Source: an uncultured Bacilli bacterium
Lineage (GTDB): Bacteria > Bacillota_I > Bacilli_A > RF39 > UBA660
Length of the DNA stretch: 35,033 nt
Direction of reading: 5' to 3'
Assembly (NCBI GenBank): GCA_947624515.1
Contig: CANQKN010000006.1
Location: 1 to 35,033 of the forward strand
The notes under the pieces were generated by a model, which saw nothing but the letters and a program-made list of their open reading frames with translations, made no database searches and was not told the origin of the DNA. Shown piece after piece: positions 1-7,639 of this stretch (the stretch's first letter is position 1; the number at the start of each line of letters is the position of its first letter). A program made the position numbers and the translations under genes.

Positions 1-834
1 GGAAAAGTAGATTGGTATAATGGTGGTATGGAACATGCTACTAGACATTTACTTTATGCAAGATTTTGGAATCAGTTCCTATATAATAATCATCTAGTTC
101 CTAATAAAGAACCATTTAAAGTTCGTGCTAGTCATGGCATGATTTTAGGTGAAGGTGGCGTCAAGATGAGTAAAAGTCTTGGTAATGTTATCAATCCAGA
201 CGATATTGTAGCAACCCTTGGTGCTGATGTATTGCGTACTTATGAAATGTTTATTGGTGATTATGAAAAAGAGGCTACTTGGAGTGAACAAGGATTAAAT
301 GGATGTAAGAGATTTATTGATAAAGTTATTCGTTTAGGAGAACACTTAAATCAATCTAATAGTTATTCTAAAGAATTGGAAAAGGATATTCATAAAACGA
401 TTAAGAAAGTTACAGAAGATATGGATGAACTTAAATTTAATACAGCAGTATCGGCATTAATGATTTTATTAAATAAAATGGAAAAGATGGATTCTATTTC
501 TCGATTAGATTATCGTACCTATTTGATGCTTTTTAATCCAATTGCTCCACATATTACAGAAGAATTAAATGAAAGATATATGCTTGGTAATCCAATCTGT
601 GAATCTAGTTGGCCAAGTTATGATGATGATAAATTAATAGACTCTGAAAAAGAGATTGCAGTTCAAGTAAATGGAAAGGTAAGAGCTACTATTCATGTTC
701 ATATGGATGATAGTGATGAAATGATTCAAGAACAAGCAATGAAAGAAGCTAATGTTATTAAACATTTAGAGGGAAAAGAAATTGTAAAAGTAATTGTAAT
801 TAAAGGAAAGATTGTTAATATTGTTGTAAAATAA
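1..834 (+). CDS. leuS: Leucyl-tRNA synthetase, C-terminal part (5' end outside window)
   Basis: Charges tRNA-Leu with leucine in the cytoplasm. The reading frame is open from base 1, so the gene starts upstream of the window and the first ATG at 28 is internal. Visible are the end of the class I catalytic domain (WYNGGMEHATRHLLYARFW near the start), the KMSKS signature (VKMSKSLGN, bases about 163-190), the anticodon-binding helical domain (HITEELNE region, then SSWPSYD) and the small C-terminal domain (IAVQVNGKVRA). All are standard for bacterial LeuRS, and the C-terminus looks complete. A hairpin-rich repeat starts 15 bases after the stop. Only the missing N-terminus is uncertain. Confidence 0.97.
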   Translation, partial: GKVDWYNGGMEHATRHLLYARFWNQFLYNNHLVPNKEPFKVRASHGMILGEGGVKMSKSLGNVINPDDIVATLGADVLRTYEMFIGDYEKEATWSEQGLNGCKRFIDKVIRLGEHLNQSNSYSKELEKDIHKTIKKVTEDMDELKFNTAVSALMILLNKMEKMDSISRLDYRTYLMLFNPIAPHITEELNERYMLGNPICESSWPSYDDDKLIDSEKEIAVQVNGKVRATIHVHMDDSDEMIQEQAMKEANVIKHLEGKEIVKVIVIKGKIVNIVVK

Positions 835-848
835 TATAAAATAAAAAA

Positions 849-928
849 AACTTGTAAAAAAGTTTTTTGAATCGTATCAATAAAGGGATTTTTTAAATTT
901 CGTTAGGGAAAATAAAAAATTCCTTTTT
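849..928 (+). repeat. 80-bp dispersed repeat, copy A (left end of Rpn element)
   Basis: By hand alignment this matches 7311-7390 at 74 of 80 positions with no gaps. Bases 881-928 can fold into an AT-rich hairpin: AAAGGGATTTTTT at 881-893 pairs with AAAAAATTCCTTT about 20 bases later, with one G-U pair. A smaller A/T hairpin around 843-870 could also end leuS transcription. Copy A lies between leuS and the broken nuclease gene and probably forms the upstream flank of that mobile unit. Confidence 0.85.
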
Positions 929-1030
929 CTTTTATTATCAATATAAAAAATAGGTGATTTTACAGTTATTTATCTTTCTGTTATGGTATCCTTTGTAAGT
1001 TGAAAGATTCAATTTTGAAGGAGGGAAAAA

Positions 1031-1833
1031 ATGCAGTTAGAAACGATTAATATGTTAAATGATGCTATGTTTAAATTCTTGTTTCGAAGTATTGAAGCAA
1101 GAAGTATGGTAGCATCTTTTTTACATGAAATCACAGGAATCGAAGAAAATTTACTAAAAAATGCCAACTATCAAGGAGGAGAATTAGTAAAGAAAAATCT
1201 AAAAGAAAAGAAAAAAGAAGCAGATATCATAATCAATTAATATTAGAAATGAATCAATATCCAAATAATCATATTTTTGAAAAGAATACAAGTTATGCCT
1301 TTTCAGTAATATCAGAAAGTATACCAATTAGTACTAAACGATATCCAACAGTAATCTTAATAAACTTAGATTATTTTAATAAATATCAAACTAAGAAATC
1401 AATATTACACTTTAAACTAAGAGATGAAGAAGGAACGATAGAAACAGAAATGTATGATTCATATCATTTAATACTTGAAAATATAGTTAACGAAAAGTAT
1501 AATAAAGATAGTGAAATACAAAAAGTAGTAAAATTATTAATGAGCAAGAAAATAGAAGAAATGATAGATCAGTTTAAAGGGGATGAGAAGTATATGGCAG
1601 CAATTAGGAAAGTAGAGGATTTATCAAAAGATCCAAACTTTGTAGGATACTATGATAAGGAAGAAGCACATAAATGGGATTTAGAAGATATGAGAGAAAC
1701 CGGATATGATGAAGGCGTGAGAAAAAGAAGTATTGAAATAGCACAAGCGATGTTAAAAAATAGGGAACCAATTGATAAAATTTTAAAATATACGAACTTA
1801 ACTGTTGAAGAAATTATGACATTAAATTTATAA
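1031..1833 (+). pseudogene. Rpn/PD-(D/E)XK nuclease family putative transposase, frameshifted
   Basis: The protein is split over two frames: 1031-1240 (69 residues, starting MQLETINMLNDAMFKFLF) and the frame carrying NQLILEMNQY through to VEEIMTLNL at 1833. Joined, they give about 265 residues, the usual size of the Rpn/PDDEXK_2 family (recombination-promoting nuclease/putative transposase). The switch is needed around 1225-1240, where the first frame gives KKEADIII and the second supplies the LILEM strand; D and E here fit the PD-(D/E)XK core. A strong AAGGAGGG ribosome site precedes the ATG at 1031. A small indel is the simplest explanation. The family assignment rests on sequence pattern; the frameshift is seen directly. 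Confidence 0.8.
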
Positions 1834-1836
1834 AAT

Positions 1837-1877
1837 GTAGAAAAGTAGGATATGTGGAATTCTACTTTTTTCGATTT
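1837..1877 (+). terminator. Intrinsic terminator after the nuclease pseudogene
   Basis: An AAAAGTAG arm pairs with a CTACTTTT arm about 10 bases later, followed by a T-rich run (TTTTTTCGATTTTTT). Confidence 0.6.
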
Positions 1878-1918
1878 TTTTAGCTATTCTTTTCTTTTAT
1901 ATTTATTTTGGTGATATT

Positions 1919-2092
1919 ATGAAAGTAAAACTTTTTGATTTTGAGGATGAAAAGGATTTGGAAAATGCAATCAATGATTTTTTAGATGATACTTTAGAAG
2001 TTATTGATATTAAATATCAAGTATCAGCTAGTGTTTTTAGTGAAGAACAGATTTACTGTTTTTCTGCTATGATTGTTTACTATAAAAAATAG
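1919..2092 (+). CDS. cse60: Cse60-like small sporulation-family protein (DUF2758)
   Basis: A 57-residue protein beginning MKVKLFDFEDEKDLENAINDF and ending CFSAMIVYYKK. The layout (charged start, DLE..IN.FL helix, V.D.K..VS strand, final hydrophobic strand ending in YY) matches Cse60/DUF2758, a small protein made in the mother cell of Bacillus under a sporulation sigma factor. Its molecular function is unknown. The ATG at 1919 is preceded by GGTGAT at a normal distance, and the gene stands alone between a terminator and the DNA polymerase gene. The family call is from remembered pattern, not a search; spoIIR and gerQ in the same window support a sporulation setting. Confidence 0.65.
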   Translation: MKVKLFDFEDEKDLENAINDFLDDTLEVIDIKYQVSASVFSEEQIYCFSAMIVYYKK

Positions 2093-2102
2093 TGATGTTC
2101 GA

Positions 2103-2131
2103 TTGTTTCTCATTTTTTTCTGATTTATAAT
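2103..2131 (+). promoter_or_regulatory. Sigma-A-type promoter for the Y-family polymerase
   Basis: TTGTTT (2103-2108), 17-base spacer, TATAAT (2126-2131). The polymerase start codon follows 17 bases later. Confidence 0.6.
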
Positions 2132-2147
2132 AAAGAAGGGTGGTACT

Positions 2148-3344
2148 ATGAAAGAAAGATTAATATTTCATATTGATGTTAATAATGCTTTTTTATCATG
2201 GACTGCTGTTGACTTATTAAAGAAAGGTTATCCGATTGACATTCGTACTATTCCTTCTGTTATTGGTGGAGATGAAGAAGCTAGAAGAGGAATTGTAACT
2301 GCGAAAAGTCCTGTTGCTAAGAAAATGGGAGTTGTAACGGCAGAACCTTTATATATGGCTAGAAGAAAATGCCCTGGTTTAAAGATATTTAAAGGAGATT
2401 ATGAATTATATCACAAAGAATCTAATAAATTATATGAATATTTTTGTTTATTTACGGATAAAATAGAAAGATTTTCGATTGATGAATGTTTTTTAGATAT
2501 GACAGGTACTGAACTATTATATCCAGATCCTATCCAACTTGCTTATAAAATGAAAGATGAAATTTATCAAAAATTTGGTTATACTGTTAATATAGGAATT
2601 GCCAATAATAAACTTTGTGCTAAAATGGCTAGTGATTTTGAGAAGCCTAATAAAGTTCATACTTTATTTCAGTATGAAATAGAGGAAAAAATGTGGCCTC
2701 TTCCTGTTACAGATTTGTTTATGGTAGGTAAATCTTCTAGTAAAACTTTAATGGAAATGGGAATTCGAACTATTGGTGATCTTGCTCATATAGATGTACA
2801 TTTTTTAAGAAAAAGATTTAAAAGTCAGGGAGATATGATGCATGAATATGCTAATGGTATTGATTATAGTGAAGTAATACCTAGAAATAGTAAGAGTAAA
2901 AGTATTAGTACGACCGAAACTCTTCCGAAAGATATCGATACTTTTTCTGAATTAAAAAAAGTATTAATGAAACAAGCTGAACGGGTAGGAAGGCAGGCTA
3001 GAAAGGAAAAACTTTATGCAAAAACGATTGCTTTAATCTTTAAAACGAATGATTTTGTTTCTTATTCTCATCAAATTAAATTGATCAATCCTACGAATGT
3101 TACTGCTGAAATTTATCAAACTTCTTTAGAAATTTTAGAAAAAGGATGGAAAAGGGAACCACTTCGTTTAATTGGTATTCGCTTATCTGATTTTACACAA
3201 AATAATCATAAGCAAATATCATTATTCGATGTAGAAAAAGATTATCATAGTGATAAGATTCAAGAAGTCATGGACCATATTTCTGATAAATATGGAGATG
3301 GTATTATCATTCCAGCTTCTTTAAAGAATAAGAGTGGAAAGTAG
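2148..3344 (+). CDS. dinB: Y-family translesion DNA polymerase (Pol IV-like)
   Basis: Copies damaged DNA past lesions. The 398-residue protein has the Y-family catalytic set: D10 in HIDVNNAF, then D112-E113 in SIDECFLDM. F15 sits at the expected steric-gate position that excludes ribonucleotides. A helix-hairpin-helix thumb follows (VTDLFMVGKSSSKTLMEMGIRTIGDLA, about 187-213), then the little-finger domain, and near the C-terminus QISLFD (356-361), a typical sliding-clamp-binding motif. The N-N in HIDVNNAF, instead of the M-D of classic DinB, is characteristic of a Firmicutes subgroup as I recall it. No LexA box was recognised upstream. The next gene starts 8 bases after the stop. Confidence 0.9.
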   Translation: MKERLIFHIDVNNAFLSWTAVDLLKKGYPIDIRTIPSVIGGDEEARRGIVTAKSPVAKKMGVVTAEPLYMARRKCPGLKIFKGDYELYHKESNKLYEYFCLFTDKIERFSIDECFLDMTGTELLYPDPIQLAYKMKDEIYQKFGYTVNIGIANNKLCAKMASDFEKPNKVHTLFQYEIEEKMWPLPVTDLFMVGKSSSKTLMEMGIRTIGDLAHIDVHFLRKRFKSQGDMMHEYANGIDYSEVIPRNSKSKSISTTETLPKDIDTFSELKKVLMKQAERVGRQARKEKLYAKTIALIFKTNDFVSYSHQIKLINPTNVTAEIYQTSLEILEKGWKREPLRLIGIRLSDFTQNNHKQISLFDVEKDYHSDKIQEVMDHISDKYGDGIIIPASLKNKSGK

Positions 3345-3352
3345 GAATATTT

Positions 3353-4261
3353 ATGAAATATAGTAATGAATTTATTAATCAACTGATAGAAAGTGAAATA
3401 GAATTTAGTAATCATTTAGCTTCTATTTATCACTATCCTGATAATATTACACATCTTTTATATATTATGATTCCTGCATTTATTTTAAAATATGGAACGA
3501 ATTTTAAACAATTATTAGAAAAATGTTTTGCAACCGTTCCTATTATTATTGATGATCAGCAAGATCAAATCTATCAAGCTTATTATTTTAGTAAATTGGA
3601 AAGAAAACAAGAAATTCGTGTAGTAAAAGGAATTGTTTTAAAAAATTATAAAAATATAGGGTTAATGCAATTACTAGACAATTTAGTTCATGAATTTAAT
3701 CATGCAGTAAATTCTTTACAAAACGAAATGATTGAAAATCATCATTTTTTAGTTAGAACAGGTATTGTTTATCATTATTTTGATAAGACTACTTTGCAGT
3801 TAGTTAAAACTGGTGAAGAAGAAATTTTAGAAGAAGTAATTAATACTAAACAAACGGAAATGATTATTGATATTATTAAACAATTATCTAATTATTCTAT
3901 TTCAAATTCTACTGTTCAAAGTACATTATATTCTATTGATTCTAATTATCATTCTAATAGTTATTTTTTAGAATCCTATGTTTGTAAAAAGTTAATGGAA
4001 AATAAGACTTTTTTATCTACCTTAGAAGTTTTACGATTTGAAGGACAAATTGAAGATATTTACCATTTTTTCGATTCTATTGTGGGTCAAGATGGTTCTT
4101 TCTTAAAATTATCTAATTATTTAAGACAGTCTTTAAAGTTACAGCGGGAACTTACTAATACAAAATGGTTTAAAAAAAGAAAAATAAATCGGATAAAAGA
4201 AATTAATCAAAAAGCTTTTGCTATTATACAGAAATTTGATTCTAATACCATTTATAAATAA
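3353..4261 (+). CDS. Predicted HExxH zinc metallopeptidase, unknown family
   Basis: Not recognised as a named family. The 302-residue protein has HEFNH at 113-117 in a helix-like context (LLDNLVHEFNHAVNSL), the HExxH zinc-binding motif. An acidic segment EEEILEEVINTKQTE (about 155-169) lies 40 residues on and could give the third (Glu) ligand of a gluzincin-type site. There is no signal peptide or membrane segment, so it is probably cytoplasmic. The C-terminus is basic (KWFKKRKINRIKEIN). It sits 8 bases behind the DNA polymerase gene with a ribosome site (GTAGGA) before the ATG, so the two are probably cotranscribed. Peptidase activity is inferred from the motif only. Confidence 0.7.
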   Translation: MKYSNEFINQLIESEIEFSNHLASIYHYPDNITHLLYIMIPAFILKYGTNFKQLLEKCFATVPIIIDDQQDQIYQAYYFSKLERKQEIRVVKGIVLKNYKNIGLMQLLDNLVHEFNHAVNSLQNEMIENHHFLVRTGIVYHYFDKTTLQLVKTGEEEILEEVINTKQTEMIIDIIKQLSNYSISNSTVQSTLYSIDSNYHSNSYFLESYVCKKLMENKTFLSTLEVLRFEGQIEDIYHFFDSIVGQDGSFLKLSNYLRQSLKLQRELTNTKWFKKRKINRIKEINQKAFAIIQKFDSNTIYK

Positions 4262-4295
4262 AAAAGATCCTATTTCTTTAATATAGGATCTTTTT
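4261..4295. terminator. Bidirectional terminator between convergent genes
   Basis: A perfect 13-bp stem: AAAAAGATCCTAT at 4261-4273 with ATAGGATCTTTTT at 4283-4295, loop of 9. T-runs are present on both strands. The stop codon of the reverse-strand gene (4270-4272) lies inside the stem. Confidence 0.85.
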
Positions 4296-4812
4296 CAACA
4301 ATATAAATATTTTTTAAAACTTTAATAATTTTACTTGGTATTTCATGAATTGGAATTTGTGGATTGGGAATGATTTCAGTGATAGTTATATTATTTTTCT
4401 TAATGGTAATAATTTGCTTTAGGTATTGTTGTTCTTGATCTGTTATCATATGGGTTTTATTCATTTCACCAAGAATATATATAATATTATAAATATACTG
4501 GATAAAAAAGTCGTATTTTTCTTTTTCTGTTGGAATTTGTGAATCTAGTTTTTGTGTGATTCCATCTAATGTCATCCATGATTCTATATCTTCTAACTTG
4601 ATCTCTTCCTTTTTTCTCTTCTTCCAACCTATTATTTTTTCAAATGAGTATATTTCCATAGCTTTTTCTAATAGAAAAATATTTTCAATCGTAGAATTTT
4701 TATGAAAATCATGTTCTAGAACAAAACTACAGCAGTATCTTGTAATATCTGTTGATTCACTTTGATAATTAATAGTTGGGACATATGGCTTATAAATTGG
4801 TTCTTGTTTCAT
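4270..4812 (-). CDS. Hypothetical protein, 180 residues
   Basis: Not recognised. Starts MKQEPIYKPYVPTINYQSES and ends VEKDPILKK; there is no signal peptide or obvious membrane span. The middle is a mix of charged helices and an aromatic stretch (YDFFIQYIYNIIYILGEMNK) that may be a buried amphipathic helix. The ATG at 4812 has a strong ribosome site (AAGGAG on the reverse strand) and an extended -10 promoter element at 4845-4853, so it looks like a real monocistronic gene. It ends in the bidirectional terminator shared with the metallopeptidase gene. Confidence 0.75.
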   Translation of the reverse strand: MKQEPIYKPYVPTINYQSESTDITRYCCSFVLEHDFHKNSTIENIFLLEKAMEIYSFEKIIGWKKRKKEEIKLEDIESWMTLDGITQKLDSQIPTEKEKYDFFIQYIYNIIYILGEMNKTHMITDQEQQYLKQIITIKKNNITITEIIPNPQIPIHEIPSKIIKVLKNIYIVEKDPILKK

Positions 4813-4844
4813 TATATTTTACTCCTTCTTCTTGATAGTATGTT

Positions 4845-4853
4845 ATTATAACA
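4845..4853 (-). promoter_or_regulatory. Extended -10 promoter element, reverse strand
   Basis: On the reverse strand this reads TGTTATAAT, an extended -10, about 35 bases before the start codon at 4812. No good -35 was seen. Confidence 0.5.
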
Positions 4854-4921
4854 TATATTTTTAAAAAATGCTATTTAGATAGTAAAAAATAGTAAAATTG
4901 TTAAAAATATTATTGATCCTA

Positions 4922-4951
4922 TTGACTTTTTCGTTTCTGTAAGGGTTTAAT
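4922..4951 (+). promoter_or_regulatory. Probable promoter of the surface-protein locus
   Basis: TTGACT (4922-4927), 18-base spacer, TTTAAT (4946-4951); a TATAAG lies just downstream as an alternative -10. The first gene starts at 4988. Confidence 0.45.
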
Positions 4952-4987
4952 AATATAAGAGAGTATCTTTTTAAATAGGGTGATTAT

Positions 4988-5491
4988 ATGAAAGATAATT
5001 ATGTATTTGAATATTTAAATGAGAATGATTTTAGAGTAAAAGAACGATCAGTTCGTAAATATAATATGCTTGCTTATAAAAAAATGACTTTTGAATATTA
5101 CCCTAAAATGAAATCAGGAGAGTTTTTAGGAAAACAAGTTTCTAAAAATGAAGATGGAAGTATCATGTATGAATTACCATTACCAACAGATGATATGTTT
5201 GCAAAAGTTCATGGTGTTATTACTTTACATTATACTGTTTATAAGGATAAGAAAGTTATTTTATTAACCAATATTACACCAGAAGGTATTTTAGAAGAAG
5301 GACATCGTACAGAGCTTAGTGCTTATAAAGGTGTTATGGTATCAAAAACTAATAAAGAAAAAGATATGTTTAAAATCAATTTATTAAATATGATGAATAA
5401 AGGGTTTGGGACTACTTTTGCTCTTACTACAATAGTAGCTTCTCTAATTGTATTAATGATTGGTATTATTGGTTTTTTATTTTTAAAATAG
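4988..5491 (+). CDS. Tail-anchored protein of unknown function
   Basis: Not recognised. The 167-residue protein has a soluble, mixed-charge region rich in beta-like segments (residues 1-140) and one C-terminal membrane segment (about 142-166, TTFALTTIVASLIVLMIGIIGFLFLK). There is no N-terminal signal, so it is predicted to be tail-anchored with the soluble domain in the cytoplasm. GGGTGAT precedes the ATG. The surface-protein gene starts 21 bases after its stop with no terminator between, so the two are probably cotranscribed and may act together, for example in export or regulation; that link is inference. Confidence 0.75.
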   Translation: MKDNYVFEYLNENDFRVKERSVRKYNMLAYKKMTFEYYPKMKSGEFLGKQVSKNEDGSIMYELPLPTDDMFAKVHGVITLHYTVYKDKKVILLTNITPEGILEEGHRTELSAYKGVMVSKTNKEKDMFKINLLNMMNKGFGTTFALTTIVASLIVLMIGIIGFLFLK

Positions 5492-5512
5492 GATAATTCA
5501 TAAGGAGATTAT

Positions 5513-7303
5513 ATGAATAAGGGTAGGAAACTATATTTTATGATATTAATATTAACTGTAGTTTTAGTATCGGCAGTGTATTTTTCGTATGCTATTTTTA
5601 CTAATAAAGTAGAAGAACATGGAAAGTTAAATATAGTAGCAGGAACACTAGATTATAAAATAGAGAGTGATAATTTAAAAAATAATCAAATAACTTTAAA
5701 ATCAAAAATGACACAAGAAATAATTATCAAAGTGATTTCCTTAAATAAAATTGATTCTAATTACGAGTTATATTATGAGATTAAAGAAGGAACAGATGTA
5801 GAAGTAGGATATAGTGAGAATACTAAAGATAACCCAAGCGGAACTATTAAAGCTGATGAATCAAAAGAAATCACAGTAACTATTCAAAATAAAAGTAATG
5901 ATAATGCTACTATAGAATTTAAAGTACTAGGTGGATTTACTCATAATGAGTTAGTGTTAGAACAAGGAAATAAAATAAATTTAACCAGTTTATATGTAGA
6001 GGAAATTTTAAATGGAGCGGATCCAGTATTAAAAGGAAATTTAATACCAGTAACAATAGATAAGGATGGGACTGTAAGAAAAGCAGATATCAGTAAAAAG
6101 TGGTATAGTTATGAAGAAAAAGAATGGGCCAATGCAGTTATCTTGAAAGATGAGTCAAAAACTTATACCAATGAACAAACTATTCCAGAAGATGAAATAG
6201 AAAGCTATTTTGTATGGATACCGAAATACAGTTATCAAATATGGGATTTAGGAACAAGTTATACAGGAGTAACCACATTAGATACTAAAAAAGTACATGC
6301 AATCAATATCCAATTTGGAACAGAGGATACAACAAATAGTAGTAATAGTTGTGCAACACCAAACAAAACTGGAGACAGTGGAAGTTGTCAAGTAGGATAT
6401 TATATGACACATCCAGCATTTACATCCTTTGGAGTAAATGGAATATGGGTAGGAAAATTTGAAACAGGATATAATGGAGCAACCCAAACTAGTGGAGCAG
6501 AACAAGATAGTAGTGATCATACTAAAATAATAATCAAGCCCAATGTATATAGTTGGAGAAATATAACCATAGGGCATGCTTTTCAAGCAAGTTATAATTA
6601 CCAAAGAGAAGAATTAGATAGTCATATGATGAAGAATACAGAATGGGGAGCAGTAGCATATTTAAGTCACTCCAAATATGGAACCTGTACTAATGGAAAT
6701 TGTAGTGAGGTAAGAGTTAATAATAATGAAGCATATATTACTGGATATGCAGCAACAGTAGCACCAACAAAAGGATATAGTACTACTAGTATAGAAGGAA
6801 ATCAATTTGAAACGACTTCATTAGGGGATGATGGAACCTATACAGTAAATTATAAAAATAGTAGTGCAGATGTAGCATCAACAACAGGAAATAAAACAGG
6901 AATCTATGATATGAGTGGAGGATCCTGGGAATATGTTGTAGGTTATACCACTTCAAATGGAAGTAATGATAAATCAGAACTTAATACAGTAACTTATCCT
7001 CTAAAATATTATGACATTTATTCATCAACCAAAGATAAAAATTATAATAATCGTATTTTGGGAGATGCAACCGGAGAGATGGGGCCATTTGGAAGTAAAG
7101 TTGATCCAGATAATATTGCACATAATCGCTCTAGCTGGTATGAGGATTATGCTTATTTCGCGGACTTGTCTTATCCATGGTTTGAACGTGGTGGTGGTTG
7201 GTATGATGGTACAATTGCTGGTGTTTTTGCATTCATACATGGGACTGGTAGATTGAATTTATCGAATTCTTTCCGTATCGTCCTAGCACCAAATAATGAC
7301 TAA
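5513..7303 (+). CDS. SipW-type exported surface protein with FGE/C-type-lectin-like C-terminal domain
   Basis: Predicted surface protein of 596 residues. The N-terminus (KGRK, then a hydrophobic stretch at 8-24, then SYAIFTNK at 25-32) followed by GKLNIVAGTLDYKI resembles the camelysin/TasA class processed by SipW-type signal peptidases. Residues about 45-150 look like a beta-sandwich. From about 230 the sequence (YFVWIPKYSYQIW, GIWVGKFETGYNG, NTEWGAVAYLSHSKYG, YDMSGGSWEYV at 465-475, YPWFERGGGW at 554-563, final SFRIVL) resembles the formylglycine-generating-enzyme/C-type-lectin fold used for ligand display. AAGGAG precedes the ATG. Glycine codons are nearly all GGA up to about residue 538, then almost all GGT, so the last 58 residues have a different codon history. 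No LPxTG anchor is present. Domain calls are by pattern. Confidence 0.8.
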   Translation: MNKGRKLYFMILILTVVLVSAVYFSYAIFTNKVEEHGKLNIVAGTLDYKIESDNLKNNQITLKSKMTQEIIIKVISLNKIDSNYELYYEIKEGTDVEVGYSENTKDNPSGTIKADESKEITVTIQNKSNDNATIEFKVLGGFTHNELVLEQGNKINLTSLYVEEILNGADPVLKGNLIPVTIDKDGTVRKADISKKWYSYEEKEWANAVILKDESKTYTNEQTIPEDEIESYFVWIPKYSYQIWDLGTSYTGVTTLDTKKVHAINIQFGTEDTTNSSNSCATPNKTGDSGSCQVGYYMTHPAFTSFGVNGIWVGKFETGYNGATQTSGAEQDSSDHTKIIIKPNVYSWRNITIGHAFQASYNYQREELDSHMMKNTEWGAVAYLSHSKYGTCTNGNCSEVRVNNNEAYITGYAATVAPTKGYSTTSIEGNQFETTSLGDDGTYTVNYKNSSADVASTTGNKTGIYDMSGGSWEYVVGYTTSNGSNDKSELNTVTYPLKYYDIYSSTKDKNYNNRILGDATGEMGPFGSKVDPDNIAHNRSSWYEDYAYFADLSYPWFERGGGWYDGTIAGVFAFIHGTGRLNLSNSFRIVLAPNND

Positions 7304-7310
7304 AATTAAA

Positions 7311-7431
7311 AACTTGTAAACAAATTTTTTGAATTGTATCAATAAAGGAATTTTTTAAAATCCGTTAGGGAAAATAAAAAATTCCTTTTTTTAGTAATTG
7401 GATTTAAGAAATTATGACATTAAATTTATAA
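7311..7431 (+). mobile_element. Internally deleted remnant of the Rpn element
   Basis: Bases 7311-7390 are the second copy of the 80-bp repeat found at 849-928 (74/80 identical). Sixteen bases later, 7406-7431 is identical over 26 bases to 1808-1833, the last codons and stop of the nuclease pseudogene. The left flank and extreme right end of the same element are thus present, with about 880 bases between them missing. The hairpin in the repeat (AAAGGAATTTTT with AAAAATTCCTTT) is perfect here. It could also serve as terminator for the surface-protein gene, which ends 7 bases upstream. Confidence 0.8.
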
Positions 7432-7566
7432 TAAACAAGAAAATATAGTGATGTGATGCTATTACAGAACTGATAAATGGTTAAAGATATCTTAGACAAC
7501 ACACATTGTTTAACATCTATCCTTAATAATAATTAGATTTTTAGTGTAACACTATTCTTGTTTTTC

Positions 7567-7591
7567 GTACTGATTTATCAGTACTTTTTTT
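7567..7591 (+). terminator. Strong intrinsic terminator upstream of murJ
   Basis: GTACTGA (7567-7573) pairs with TCAGTAC (7578-7584) around TTTA, followed by seven Ts. Confidence 0.8.
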
Positions 7592-7630
7592 GTTTTCTTA
7601 GAAATATATTAGGCTCTTTTGGTATTTGTG

Positions 7631-7639
7631 TGGTAAAAT
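7631..7639 (+). promoter_or_regulatory. Extended -10 element before murJ
   Basis: TGGTAAAAT, 19 bases before the murJ start codon; no clear -35. It is the only candidate promoter seen for the five-gene murJ-FemABX operon. Confidence 0.4.

Noticed and set aside
835-842. TATAAAAT at 835-842 and 1829-1836 as target-site duplication of the Rpn element
   Set aside because: An 8-base AT-only match is common here, and the right copy overlaps the nuclease stop codon that is also kept in the remnant.
1211-1217. A6-G run as programmed frameshift site in the nuclease gene
   Set aside because: The heptamer is out of phase for a standard -1 slip, and the frame change is needed about 15 bases further on.
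6278-7256. Antisense and alternate-frame reading frames inside the surface-protein gene
   Set aside because: They have no ribosome sites, contain low-complexity Ile/Thr/Cys-rich protein, and overlap a clear coding gene.
7127-7390. Full diversity-generating retroelement in the window
   Set aside because: No reverse transcriptase and no second copy of the variable-looking segment are present; only the target-like end is seen.
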